Shown here: positions 26,344 through 34,529 of the stretch, piece after piece
Layout: each line of letters starts with the position of its first letter
Position numbering within the stretch: the stretch's first letter is position 1
DNA from: Legionella waltersii
GTDB taxonomy: Bacteria > Pseudomonadota > Gammaproteobacteria > Legionellales > Legionellaceae
Reading direction: 5' to 3'
Assembly: GCF_001468085.1 (NCBI RefSeq)
Contig: NZ_LNZB01000056.1
Coordinates: 62,001 to 126,000 of the forward strand
Length of the DNA: 64,000 bases
The notes under the pieces: generated by a model
Told to the model about the DNA's origin: nothing
Database searches by the model: none
The model's input: the letters and a program-made list of their open reading frames with translations, nothing else
Made by a program: the position numbers and the translations under genes

Positions 26344-26604
26344 ATGGCGGGTGGATTTTCTGCAACAAGCCATTGGCGTGATTCAGCACGTAGCGCACGG
26401 TTTTTTATGGTAGATGCAAGAGCTGCATTTCCCATTTTTTTGTTTCTTATGCATATAAGGGTTTGGACAGGGGTTCTAGTTTTAGTATCGGCTGTTTTTT
26501 TTGGGGTACTGGAGCATTACGGTTTTACAGTCCCTGTGTTTTTACGCTGGTCAAGGAACTTTTTAGCTGGTTCAATTAAATCAGTTAAACCATGGTGGAA
26601 ATGA
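26344..26604 (+). CDS. icmT: IcmT (DotS), Dot/Icm secretion protein
   Basis: 86 aa, the known IcmT length. A hydrophilic start AGGFSATSHWRDSARSARFF is followed by two hydrophobic stretches around residues 25-60. It is an inner-membrane protein of the type IVB system needed for intracellular growth and host-cell egress. AAGGAAG precedes the ATG. It opens the icm run; icmS starts at the very next base after its stop. A 12-base palindrome AAGTATATACTT (26300-26311) lies 33 bases upstream of its ATG. Confidence 0.95.
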   Translation: MAGGFSATSHWRDSARSARFFMVDARAAFPIFLFLMHIRVWTGVLVLVSAVFFGVLEHYGFTVPVFLRWSRNFLAGSIKSVKPWWK

Positions 26605-26949
26605 ATGGATCAAGATATCAGCAAATGCATGTCAAAAATTGCTGCAAGCATGAATGCTAAGTTTTATTTAAACGACCGATTTGTTAGTTTTGATGAAGTA
26701 TTTTCAATAACAGGGTTGTTACCTGCAATTTCAAAACGAGCAGATCAATTATGTTCATTGTGTTTAGGATATGGCTTAGGAGCGACTTATGACGAAGCTG
26801 AAGGAGCGTTATTAGGCATTCAAGTTGTATTCGATGAAGTCACGCCCAATGTTATTCGTTTATTGTGCATGACTGACGTAGTGAATGAGCTTATTCAAGG
26901 TGGGCCTAGTCGAGATTATACCCCTTTGGATGAGCTAATGTATGATTAA
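26605..26949 (+). CDS. icmS: IcmS, Dot/Icm effector adaptor (chaperone)
   Basis: 114 aa, acidic and soluble, as known for IcmS. It pairs with IcmW and docks on the C-terminal tail of IcmO/DotL to present a subset of effectors to the coupling complex. Recognisable parts are KFYLNDRFVSFDEVFSITGLLP and LLCMTDVVNELIQGGPS. It directly abuts icmT, so the two are translated together. IcmW is encoded elsewhere. Confidence 0.95.
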   Translation: MDQDISKCMSKIAASMNAKFYLNDRFVSFDEVFSITGLLPAISKRADQLCSLCLGYGLGATYDEAEGALLGIQVVFDEVTPNVIRLLCMTDVVNELIQGGPSRDYTPLDELMYD

Positions 26950-26960
26950 ATTAAGGGATT

Positions 26961-26976
26961 GTAAAAATTTAGTAAT
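26961..26976 (+). promoter_or_regulatory. CpxR-like direct repeat upstream of the icmR-position gene
   Basis: GTAAA (26961-26965), six bases, then GTAAT (26972-26976) fits the CpxR pattern of two GTAAA half-sites with a 4-8 base spacer, with one mismatch. CpxR is known to control icmR in L. pneumophila. TATAAT (27005-27010) and TATACT (27017-27022) downstream could be -10 elements. The gene's GTG is at 27073. Confidence 0.45.
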
Positions 26977-27072
26977 TTTTGCTAGTTAAATTCCCAAAAA
27001 GCCATATAATTATAGATATACTGAAATCTTAGAAACATTGAGGATTTGTTTCAGAAACAAGGGGTACTTAAA

Positions 27073-27417
27073 GTGACTTTTTCAAAACTGTCTACACAAC
27101 AAGCAATAACAACTTTAAAAGGCGCTGCAGAAGAAGTATTTAATGCCCTTGATAAAAATATCGAAGGTCTAAATAAAATGGCCAGATTTATGCAAAATTC
27201 TGGAAGGGATCAAGATGGATCCATGGATTTGTCTCTGGCTAAAGAGTTGATAGCAGAAGTTGAAAAAATCATTAAAGAACCACCTGCATTGGAACAAAGA
27301 TCTGATGCTCAAAGAGATGCGATTACTTTATTTAGAAGAGCAGCACAGGCTGTAACGGATACTTCACCTACTCGTGAAACTAACGAGCAAACATCAACCT
27401 CCACAAAAGGTTTTTAA
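27073..27417 (+). CDS. IcmR-position protein: predicted IcmQ chaperone (functional homologue of IcmR)
   Basis: 114 aa from the GTG at 27073, which has AAGGGG 8 bases before it; a TTG at 27046 is less well placed. The first 60 residues form an amphipathic helical stretch (AITTLKGAAEEVFNALDKNIEGLNK) and the C-terminus is Thr/Ser rich and probably disordered. In Legionella the gene between icmS and icmQ is hypervariable: each species carries an unrelated-looking FIR protein that binds its own IcmQ and prevents it from inserting in membranes. Position and helical build support that role; homology to IcmR itself is not evident to me. Confidence 0.8.
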   Translation: MTFSKLSTQQAITTLKGAAEEVFNALDKNIEGLNKMARFMQNSGRDQDGSMDLSLAKELIAEVEKIIKEPPALEQRSDAQRDAITLFRRAAQAVTDTSPTRETNEQTSTSTKGF

Positions 27418-27529
27418 ATAATTATACAAACGGATTTGTATAATTCTACTCAGCGATTTAAAGAAATCCTGTTATACTTCAGGTTAAAGTTCAAATTATC
27501 GTCTATTTCAGAATCTTAACATTACATAT

Positions 27530-28102
27530 ATGAACGATGACTTATCAGATGAAAAAGCAGAAGCGATTCTAAAAGCCTTGAATGACGCTATAGAAAAAGG
27601 GCCGTGGGAAAAGTCTAACTTTCTTAAAGTAATTGGTAAAAATTTAGTCGAAGTACGCGATCGATTTGTTAGCCGGATAGGATCTATCAATCAAGCGAAG
27701 CTACAAGGAGACTCAAATTTAGCCAACCGAGTTGCCTTAAGAGCCGGCCAACAAGAAATATTTATTTCGTTATACTCTTCAGATGGATCAAACATTCAAT
27801 CCTGGGAAAGGATCGTAGCCAATTTACCAAACCAAATCATTTCAAGGCCAATATATCCTGATGAAGAAGGTGTCAAAGACATCATTAAAACAAAAGATAA
27901 CAAGCTGAATGAGGCTTATGTGGCAATATACATTAATCAACTTGATATTTTAGCTTTACATCCCGATAAAGCACCGGCTGATAAATTAGGTAAGCCTTTA
28001 TTGAGCTTAAAAGACAAGTCTATCAATTTAGAGAATATAAGCCGTTTTGTGCATGTTTCTGGAGTCTATCGATATGCTGGCGGTCGATTAATTAAAACCT
28101 AA
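27530..28102 (+). CDS. icmQ: IcmQ, Dot/Icm pore-forming/NAD-binding protein
   Basis: 190 aa, the expected length. The N-terminal helical part (about 1-57, EKAEAILKALNDAIEKGPWEK) is the chaperone- and membrane-binding region. The C-terminal domain, with QQEIFISLYSSDGSNIQSWE and RPIYPDEEGVKDIIK, has the CRAFT fold that binds NAD in L. pneumophila IcmQ. It associates with membranes during effector delivery and needs the IcmR-position protein encoded just upstream. No strong ribosome site is visible before the ATG. Confidence 0.95.
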   Translation: MNDDLSDEKAEAILKALNDAIEKGPWEKSNFLKVIGKNLVEVRDRFVSRIGSINQAKLQGDSNLANRVALRAGQQEIFISLYSSDGSNIQSWERIVANLPNQIISRPIYPDEEGVKDIIKTKDNKLNEAYVAIYINQLDILALHPDKAPADKLGKPLLSLKDKSINLENISRFVHVSGVYRYAGGRLIKT

Positions 28103-28226
28103 ATAATCGTTCACAGAACCAACTATTTTTTATCATTCTCAAAGAGTTTTCTGATGAAATTCTCGCAAAAAGCGTCAACTGCGGTATATACTAGAAATAC
28201 ATCAGTTAAATTTTTATCATTAGGCA

Positions 28227-29357
28227 ATGGCACAACAACAGCAGCAATCAGGTTCAGACAACTCAATGGCACCCATATGGATAATGGTGCTGTTATTTAT
28301 TACTGCATATATACTTTGGGCAGCAGGCCATGCCTATATCGTTAAATTTGTATTCACAATTAATATTTGGCAAGCCAAACTAGTTAATTTGTTCATCAAT
28401 AACCAAGGATTGGCCAATCAAATATATCTCATGCAAACGTTGGATCCGAATGTAGTCTCTTGGGAGCAAATGGTCGATTTGGCTGGAGATGTTGGCAATT
28501 ACATGCGATATCCAGTCGTGCTCATTTTAGGTGTCATGGCCATCATTCTGTACAATTCTAACATTAAGCTCAAATATCGAAGAGCTCATGATATGAAAAC
28601 GCTACGAGCACAAGAGCAATTCAATTGGCCTGCAATCATGCCTATCGTTAAGGAAGACTTAGTAAGCCAAGATGTCAATCAAGGACCTTGGGCTATGGCT
28701 CAAACTCCTATGGAATTCGCACGAAAGAATAAATTGTTAAGAAAGGATGATGCATTGCTGGATAACCCTTTACCCGGCGAAGAAATGACTGCCGGAATAC
28801 GTAAAGGAGATGCAAAAAGGGTATTTACCCTACAGTTAGGTCCATATTGGGATGGATTTGAACGTTGCCCACCACAGGCTTATGCTTTGGCAGCCGTATT
28901 TATTGCTAGGATTAATAGAGACAGAGATTCAGCAAATCACATTCTATCCGTTTTGGATAAAACTTTTGTGGACGGCAAACCCGATTTTTCGGTGGCAAGA
29001 CCTGTTCTTAAAAAATATCAAAATTCGGAAATAGTTCAAGAAATAGTCTCTAAACATGCTTATATGTTAACTGTACTCGCTTCATTACTTGAGGGAGCTA
29101 GGGACGATGGGGTTGTTCCAAGTGCCGAATTTTTATGGTTGAAACCTATAGATAGACGATTATGGTATATGTTGAACTGTGTAGGACGTCAAACTCCTTA
29201 CTCAGAAGTCGCAGGTCCTTTTGCCCATTGGAAAGCAGAAAAATCATTAGGAAGACGTTCGCTCGTTCCAATGATCGATGAAGCAATTCGTGCCCTAGAA
29301 ATTGCTGTAAAAGAGGTTAAATTATCACCACGTCAGATGCAGGAGTTAGAGCCATGA
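28227..29357 (+). CDS. icmP: IcmP (DotM), type IV coupling complex subunit
   Basis: 376 aa, identical in length to the known protein. It starts with a Gln-rich tail, then three membrane helices (about 15-38, 43-60 as re-entrant, and 88-110). A cytosolic domain follows with MPIVKEDLVSQDVNQGPWAMA and ERCPPQAYALAAVFIARINRD. DotM binds DotL and recognises acidic Glu-rich C-terminal signals on effectors through a basic patch. It overlaps icmO by 4 bases (ATGA). Confidence 0.97.
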   Translation: MAQQQQQSGSDNSMAPIWIMVLLFITAYILWAAGHAYIVKFVFTINIWQAKLVNLFINNQGLANQIYLMQTLDPNVVSWEQMVDLAGDVGNYMRYPVVLILGVMAIILYNSNIKLKYRRAHDMKTLRAQEQFNWPAIMPIVKEDLVSQDVNQGPWAMAQTPMEFARKNKLLRKDDALLDNPLPGEEMTAGIRKGDAKRVFTLQLGPYWDGFERCPPQAYALAAVFIARINRDRDSANHILSVLDKTFVDGKPDFSVARPVLKKYQNSEIVQEIVSKHAYMLTVLASLLEGARDDGVVPSAEFLWLKPIDRRLWYMLNCVGRQTPYSEVAGPFAHWKAEKSLGRRSLVPMIDEAIRALEIAVKEVKLSPRQMQELEP

Positions 29358-31705
29358 TGCGGGGTATTGATACACGACATGAGTTAGATCCTACCCTTCT
29401 GCTTAGGGATACGAGGACTATGGGACAACGTGTTGGCGATTTTTTTGCTGACCCGACAAATATTTCAATCGTATTAATCTCATTAGCAGCAATTTCGTAT
29501 TATTTCTCCCAAGGAGCTACTCTACTCATGGCGTTGGGAGCGGGTTGTTTCGCATTTACCTATACACGAAAACAAAAGCTACCATTCCGATTACCACAAA
29601 TATCAAAAGTAAAAGATTATAATGATTTAAAACCAGGAATTAACAAACCCAATATTGCTAGGGGAATAACCTTTTTTGGAAACGATAGAAAAACGGGAGA
29701 AGAGTTATGGTTTGCCAATGATGACATGAGAACTCATGCCTTGATATTTGGCTCAACGGGTAGCGGTAAAACAGAATGTTTAGTGTCTCTTTCTTATAAC
29801 GCCTTAGTTCAGGGAAGTGGTTTTATCTACGTGGATGGAAAAGGAGATAACTCCTTATACGCTAAAGTCTTCTCCATGGTCAGAAGCATGGGGCGTGAAG
29901 ATGATTTGTTGCTCATTAATTTCATGACTGGGGCCCGAGATATTGTAGGTCCTCAAGAAAAAAGACTATCGAATACACTCAATCCATTTTGTCAGGGTTC
30001 ATCAAGTATGTTAACTCAATTGGTCGTTAGCTTGATGGGATCATCAGGTCAGTCGTCAGATGGTGACATGTGGAAAGGACGTGCAATAGCCTTCGTAGAG
30101 GCATTGATGCGATTATTAGTGTACATGCGTGATGATGGGGCAATATTATTGGATGCTAACTCCATTCGTAATTACTTTGATCTACAAAGATTGGAGTCCA
30201 TTGTTATAGATAAAGTATTTCCACGCGATGACCAAGAAAGTGTAAACATTGAAAATGTTCCTAAGTTAGTCACCGACCCTCTGCGCAACTATTTGAACAC
30301 TCTACCGGGTTACAATAAAGAGAAAAAAGGTAAGCAAGTGTCTCAGGTATTGGAGCAACATGGATTTATTACCATGCAGCTAGTAAGAAGCTTTTCTTCA
30401 TTGGCGGATACTTATGGGCATATTATTCGTACAAACTTAGCGGAAGTGGACTTCAAAGACGTTGTGTTGAACAGGCGCATTTTAGTTGTATTATTACCCG
30501 CACTGGAAAAGTCTCCTGATGAATTATCAAACTTGGGTAAGATCATTGTTTCCTCCTTAAAAGCAATGATGGCTGCGGGTTTAGGAGAAGAAGTAGAAGG
30601 GGATTATCGGGATGTGATTTTAAGGAAGCCTACTAATGCGCCAACGCCATATATGTGTATTCTTGACGAGTATGGATATTATGCAGTGCAGGGTTTTGCT
30701 GTAGTGCCCGCACAAGCCCGTTCATTAGGTTTCTCCGCTATCTTTGCAGGACAAGATTTACCCGCATTCCAAAAGGCTTCGAAAGAAGAGGCTGCATCAA
30801 TCGGTGCAAACACGAACATTAAAATCTGTATGAAGTTAGAGGATCCTACTGAAACATGGGATTTTTTCACTAAAACAGCTGGTGAGGCCTATGTCACAAA
30901 GGTGGATTCCTTCCAGACCAAAGAAAGCAGCATTGCAAACAGTTATATGGACACCAAAAGTTCATCTTTTGAAAAGAGAGCACGCGTTGACCTCTTGGAT
31001 TTAAAAGAGCAAACGGAAGGTGAGGCACATATATTTTTCAAATCCAAAATTGTTCGTGCGCGCATGTTCTACGCAAACCCAAAGCCAGTTAAGCAATTGA
31101 AAATAAATCAATTTTTGAAGGTTGAGCCTCCACCAGATGAATATATTGTTAAATTGCAAAAACAGCTTGGAGATTTTCAAAAAATTCTTGAATCCGGAGA
31201 TTTGAGTATTAATGTACAAGTAGAAACGGAAGAAATTACTGCAATTGCTAAAGCGTTAAGAGACGCAAATATCGAAGAACCTATTGAGCGTGGCGTGGCT
31301 GCACTAATCGCCTATCATGGGCTAAATGAGCCAGAACCAGTTGAAGAAATCATTGAAGAAGAAGTTGAGGGTGCTTTAACTATCTTTAGCAAACTACGCA
31401 TAGATCCAAATGCACCACCTATATTAGTTGCTGATAAAGAAGCATTTTCCGAATCATTGTTGCCAATTAATGAAACTAGAAACCAGATGATGAATATAGA
31501 GCGTTTATCCGGTGCCAAGGATAAATATGCTGGAACAGTGGCCAATGAGTTGATAAAAGATTTTCAAGTGGCTACAACTTATCCTCCAGAAGAGAGAGAC
31601 ATGATTGATCCTCATGAGTTAGCTCAAGTTGCAATCCAATTATGTAATGCGTTTTCAGAAGAAAGGATAAGAGTGAGCAGTACTACCACAACAGAAGAGT
31701 CGTAA
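29354..31705 (+). CDS. icmO: IcmO (DotL), type IV coupling ATPase
   Basis: 783 aa, full length. Two N-terminal membrane helices (about 36-70) are followed by an FtsK/VirD4-like ATPase: Walker A GSTGSGKT at 133-140 and Walker B-like CILDEYGYY near 433-441. The C-terminal tail (about 590-783) is acidic and is where IcmS/IcmW, LvgA and DotN bind. It is the inner-membrane motor that receives effectors. ATG codons at 29354 and 29357 are both possible starts; the first overlaps the icmP stop. Confidence 0.98.
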   Translation: MMRGIDTRHELDPTLLLRDTRTMGQRVGDFFADPTNISIVLISLAAISYYFSQGATLLMALGAGCFAFTYTRKQKLPFRLPQISKVKDYNDLKPGINKPNIARGITFFGNDRKTGEELWFANDDMRTHALIFGSTGSGKTECLVSLSYNALVQGSGFIYVDGKGDNSLYAKVFSMVRSMGREDDLLLINFMTGARDIVGPQEKRLSNTLNPFCQGSSSMLTQLVVSLMGSSGQSSDGDMWKGRAIAFVEALMRLLVYMRDDGAILLDANSIRNYFDLQRLESIVIDKVFPRDDQESVNIENVPKLVTDPLRNYLNTLPGYNKEKKGKQVSQVLEQHGFITMQLVRSFSSLADTYGHIIRTNLAEVDFKDVVLNRRILVVLLPALEKSPDELSNLGKIIVSSLKAMMAAGLGEEVEGDYRDVILRKPTNAPTPYMCILDEYGYYAVQGFAVVPAQARSLGFSAIFAGQDLPAFQKASKEEAASIGANTNIKICMKLEDPTETWDFFTKTAGEAYVTKVDSFQTKESSIANSYMDTKSSSFEKRARVDLLDLKEQTEGEAHIFFKSKIVRARMFYANPKPVKQLKINQFLKVEPPPDEYIVKLQKQLGDFQKILESGDLSINVQVETEEITAIAKALRDANIEEPIERGVAALIAYHGLNEPEPVEEIIEEEVEGALTIFSKLRIDPNAPPILVADKEAFSESLLPINETRNQMMNIERLSGAKDKYAGTVANELIKDFQVATTYPPEERDMIDPHELAQVAIQLCNAFSEERIRVSSTTTTEES

Positions 31706-31708
31706 ATC

Positions 31709-31737
31709 AAACCCACAAACCACAAGGGTTTATTTTT
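31709..31737 (+). terminator. Possible weak terminator after icmO
   Basis: AAACCC (31709-31714) and GGGTTT (31726-31731) can pair over an 11-base loop and are followed by ATTTTTA. It lies just after the icmO stop and before a 188-base gap ahead of icmN, which supports separate transcription of the icmN-to-icmD block. The stem is only 6 bp. Confidence 0.4.
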
Positions 31738-31893
31738 AGTCAAGCCCATGATGTGTAAATAAATATTTTAAAAAAATAGCATTTTTTAAAATTTCATTGT
31801 AACGTAATAATTGGAATGACCACATTATCGAGGTTATGTTAGATATCTTTTTAACATTTTAATCCTATGAATTTTTATGAATGGGGATAACAG

Positions 31894-32463
31894 GTGATAT
31901 CAGTTCGTATTAACTATACTTTTGTAATTTACAGAACTATATGGTTGTTTACCCTTTTACTAATAAGTGCATGTCACCGCACAGGCTATATTCCAGATAA
32001 AGTAGATCCAAAACTACCCTGCAGAGTCCAAGGGGCATGCGATGCCACTATTATTAAGTTGATGAACAGCCTAAATAAGAGGGGAATTAAAGTAGTTACT
32101 GTAGGTCAAAACTACATGATTAGCATTCCTGCTAGCGCCATTTTTGCTGATCAATCACCGAAAATTAATTGGGGTTCTTACCCCTTGTTAAACCAGATAG
32201 CAAAATTCCTATTGCAATTCCGCAAGGTAGCTATCACTATAACTAGTTATAGTAGTAAATATGTTTCAGTACAACGCGAGAGAGCCCTGACCTTAGCTCG
32301 CTCAAGAGTGGTTGCAGATTATTTATGGTCCCAAGGGGTAGATAGCAGGTTTATCTTTACAGAAGGCTTAGGTAGTGATAAACCTATAACTGCATACACC
32401 GAGGGCGGTGACCAATCCCCAAATGCTCGAATTGAGATTACTTTTAGGCGTGCAGTGGAATAA
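31894..32463 (+). CDS. icmN: IcmN (DotK), outer-membrane lipoprotein with OmpA-like domain
   Basis: 189 aa from a GTG with GGGGAT about 8 bases upstream. A signal of the lipoprotein type ends LLLISAC, with Cys27 as the lipidated residue. The C-terminal half is an OmpA-like peptidoglycan-binding domain: VAITITSYSSKYVSVQRERALTLARSR..VVADYLWSQGVDSRFIFTEGLG..NARIEITFRR. It anchors the Dot/Icm outer-membrane ring to the wall. It starts the second block of icm genes. The L. pneumophila gene was also called lphA. Confidence 0.95.
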   Translation: MISVRINYTFVIYRTIWLFTLLLISACHRTGYIPDKVDPKLPCRVQGACDATIIKLMNSLNKRGIKVVTVGQNYMISIPASAIFADQSPKINWGSYPLLNQIAKFLLQFRKVAITITSYSSKYVSVQRERALTLARSRVVADYLWSQGVDSRFIFTEGLGSDKPITAYTEGGDQSPNARIEITFRRAVE

Positions 32464-32475
32464 AACGAGGGAAAA

Positions 32476-32760
32476 ATGAGCCGAGAAGAATGGACTTTGA
32501 CAAAGGAGCATAAGAACTTTAACGTTCATATTTACAGACGTGGCATCAAATTTTTGTTGATTTCTCTGCTTATCAGCACGTCGTTTATTGCATTTATATT
32601 TTACATCTATTTGAATATACCGGAGCGAGATTACTATGCCACAAATGGGGTAACTCCTCCTGTTAAGCTTACAGCGATGATGACCCCCAATATGTCATCA
32701 AACGCATTACTAGAACCCGATCCACCAACGGATAATGTTCAATTGGTTATACCGCAATAA
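32476..32760 (+). CDS. icmM: IcmM (DotJ), inner-membrane Dot/Icm protein
   Basis: 94 aa with one membrane helix (about 27-50) and a short periplasmic tail YYATNGVTPPVKLTAMM. It looks like a cut-down N-terminus of IcmL, as known for this pair, and is thought to interact with it. Lies 12 bases after icmN, with a GAGGGAAAA site before the ATG. Confidence 0.95.
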   Translation: MSREEWTLTKEHKNFNVHIYRRGIKFLLISLLISTSFIAFIFYIYLNIPERDYYATNGVTPPVKLTAMMTPNMSSNALLEPDPPTDNVQLVIPQ

Positions 32761-32774
32761 ATTTAGAGGATATT

Positions 32775-33413
32775 ATGGCTGAAGATGCCTTAACAGCAGT
32801 TGCACTAAGAAATAAATTCTACAAAGATAGCCAAAGGCGAATTATCTTGGCGTTGATGATTGCCATTATCGTCAATTTGATGATGGGGGTTCTCATAGTG
32901 TATATGATGACACATCCGCCCGCTCCTAAATATTTTGCCACCAGTATCAATGGTCGAATAACTCCTTTATTTCCATTAGATGAGCCAAACCAATCTGATT
33001 CAGCGGTGTTGCAATGGGCAAACCAAGCTGCTATAGCAGCTTTTACGTACAATTTTGTAAACTATAGAGATGAACTACAGTCTGCATCAGGATTTTTTAC
33101 AGCCGATGGTTGGGACCAATTTCTAGGAGCGTTACAACAATCCAACAACTTAGATGCAGTCAAAGCAAAAAAATTAGTCGTGTCAGCAGTGGCAACTAGA
33201 GCTCCTATTATTCTTCAAAAAGGTGTTCTGAATGGCCAATATTCGTGGCGAGTACAAATGCCAATTTTAGTGACCTATCAAAGTGCTAGTGAATTTACCC
33301 AACAAAACAATGTGGTGACAATGCTTATAAATAGAGTATCCACCTTGAACTCTCCAAGAGGCATAGGTATATCACAGTTTGTTGTTGGACCTGCGAGCGG
33401 TGGGATTAGCTAA
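32775..33413 (+). CDS. icmL: IcmL (DotI), inner-membrane protein with NTF2-like periplasmic domain
   Basis: 212 aa, identical to the known length. A membrane helix (about 22-48) is followed by the periplasmic domain KYFATSINGRITPLFPLDEPN...AAIAAFTYNFVNYRDELQ, which has the VirB8-like NTF2 fold and forms rings with IcmM. It is a core inner-membrane component needed for assembly. AGAGGAT precedes the ATG. The residues after the helix (KYFATSINGRI) resemble the matching part of IcmM. Confidence 0.97.
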   Translation: MAEDALTAVALRNKFYKDSQRRIILALMIAIIVNLMMGVLIVYMMTHPPAPKYFATSINGRITPLFPLDEPNQSDSAVLQWANQAAIAAFTYNFVNYRDELQSASGFFTADGWDQFLGALQQSNNLDAVKAKKLVVSAVATRAPIILQKGVLNGQYSWRVQMPILVTYQSASEFTQQNNVVTMLINRVSTLNSPRGIGISQFVVGPASGGIS

Positions 33414-33415
33414 TT

Positions 33416-34525
33416 ATGAAAAAGAACTATAAATTAATAGCTATACAATTACTTTTGATTTCGAGTATAACTGCATCTATTTCGTATGAACTATTTGCAG
33501 CAAATGAATCCAATGATGCACAACAGGCTTTACAACAACTACGTATGTTACAACAGAAGCTATCTAAGAATTCTTCCAATGATTATCAATTACAAGTCGA
33601 TCAAGGTGGGGCACCTAAAACTTCAGGAAACAATCAAAATCAAAATTCGAGCAATCAAACAGGAAATAATCCTCAGCAACAACAATCTCAAGCACCACAG
33701 CAAGTGAAGCCTTCAGCTGATACTGGCCAGGTAGTATCTGAATCAGATGCAGAAACAATCAATAATAAATCATTTAAGGACATGGCTCAGAGTTTGTATC
33801 CCTTAAGCCCAGATCAAATTGTACGGCTAAAGCAAATCTATCAAACCTCTGAGTATGCTCAGGCTTCTCCTGCAGGAACTCCTCCTAAGCCTACAGCGAC
33901 TTCACAATTTGTTAATTTATCACCTGGCTCTACTCCCCCTGTTATCCGATTATCACAAGGATTTGTATCGTCCTTAGTATTTTTAGATTCTACGGGTGCC
34001 CCATGGCCGATAGCAGCATACGATTTAGGAGATCCATCCTCTTTTAGTATCCAGTGGGATAAAACGGGTAATACACTGATGATTCAGGCAACAAAGTTAT
34101 ACAATTACGGAAATCTAGCGGTACGCTTGAAAGGATTAAATACCCCAGTGATGCTCACATTAATACCTGGACAAAAAGCAGTAGATTACAGAGTTGATCT
34201 AAGAATACAGGGTCTTGGGCCGAATGCACAAACTGCTTCGAATGAGCAGGGACTTCCTTCCGCAGCAAATGATGTATTGCTTCATGTTCTTGAGGGAGTT
34301 CCTCCTGCAGGAAGCTCTCGTTTGGTAGTTAGTGGGGGAGATGCTAGAGCTTGGTTGTCCAATGATAAGATGTATGTACGAACCAATCTCACTGTGTTAT
34401 CACCGGGCTGGTTGGCAAGCATGACTAGTGCAGATGGCATGCATGCCTATGAGATGCAAAAGTCTCCGGTTTTATTAGTGTCCTGGCATGGGAAGGTCAT
34501 GCAGCTTAAGGTAGAAGGGTTATAA
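33416..34525 (+). CDS. icmK: IcmK (DotH), outer-membrane core protein
   Basis: 369 aa. Signal peptide KKNYKLIAIQLLLISSITASIS (cut near residue 28), then a Gln/Asn-rich low-complexity linker (about 37-100, many N and Q), then the conserved C-terminal domain with LSPGSTPPVIRLSQGFVSSL and FLDSTGAPWPIAAYDLGDP. That domain is VirB9-like and forms the outer ring with DotC, DotD and the C-terminus of IcmE. It starts 2 bases after the icmL stop. The linker is likely to vary in length between species. Confidence 0.96.
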   Translation: MKKNYKLIAIQLLLISSITASISYELFAANESNDAQQALQQLRMLQQKLSKNSSNDYQLQVDQGGAPKTSGNNQNQNSSNQTGNNPQQQQSQAPQQVKPSADTGQVVSESDAETINNKSFKDMAQSLYPLSPDQIVRLKQIYQTSEYAQASPAGTPPKPTATSQFVNLSPGSTPPVIRLSQGFVSSLVFLDSTGAPWPIAAYDLGDPSSFSIQWDKTGNTLMIQATKLYNYGNLAVRLKGLNTPVMLTLIPGQKAVDYRVDLRIQGLGPNAQTASNEQGLPSAANDVLLHVLEGVPPAGSSRLVVSGGDARAWLSNDKMYVRTNLTVLSPGWLASMTSADGMHAYEMQKSPVLLVSWHGKVMQLKVEGL

Positions 34526-34529
34526 TTAA

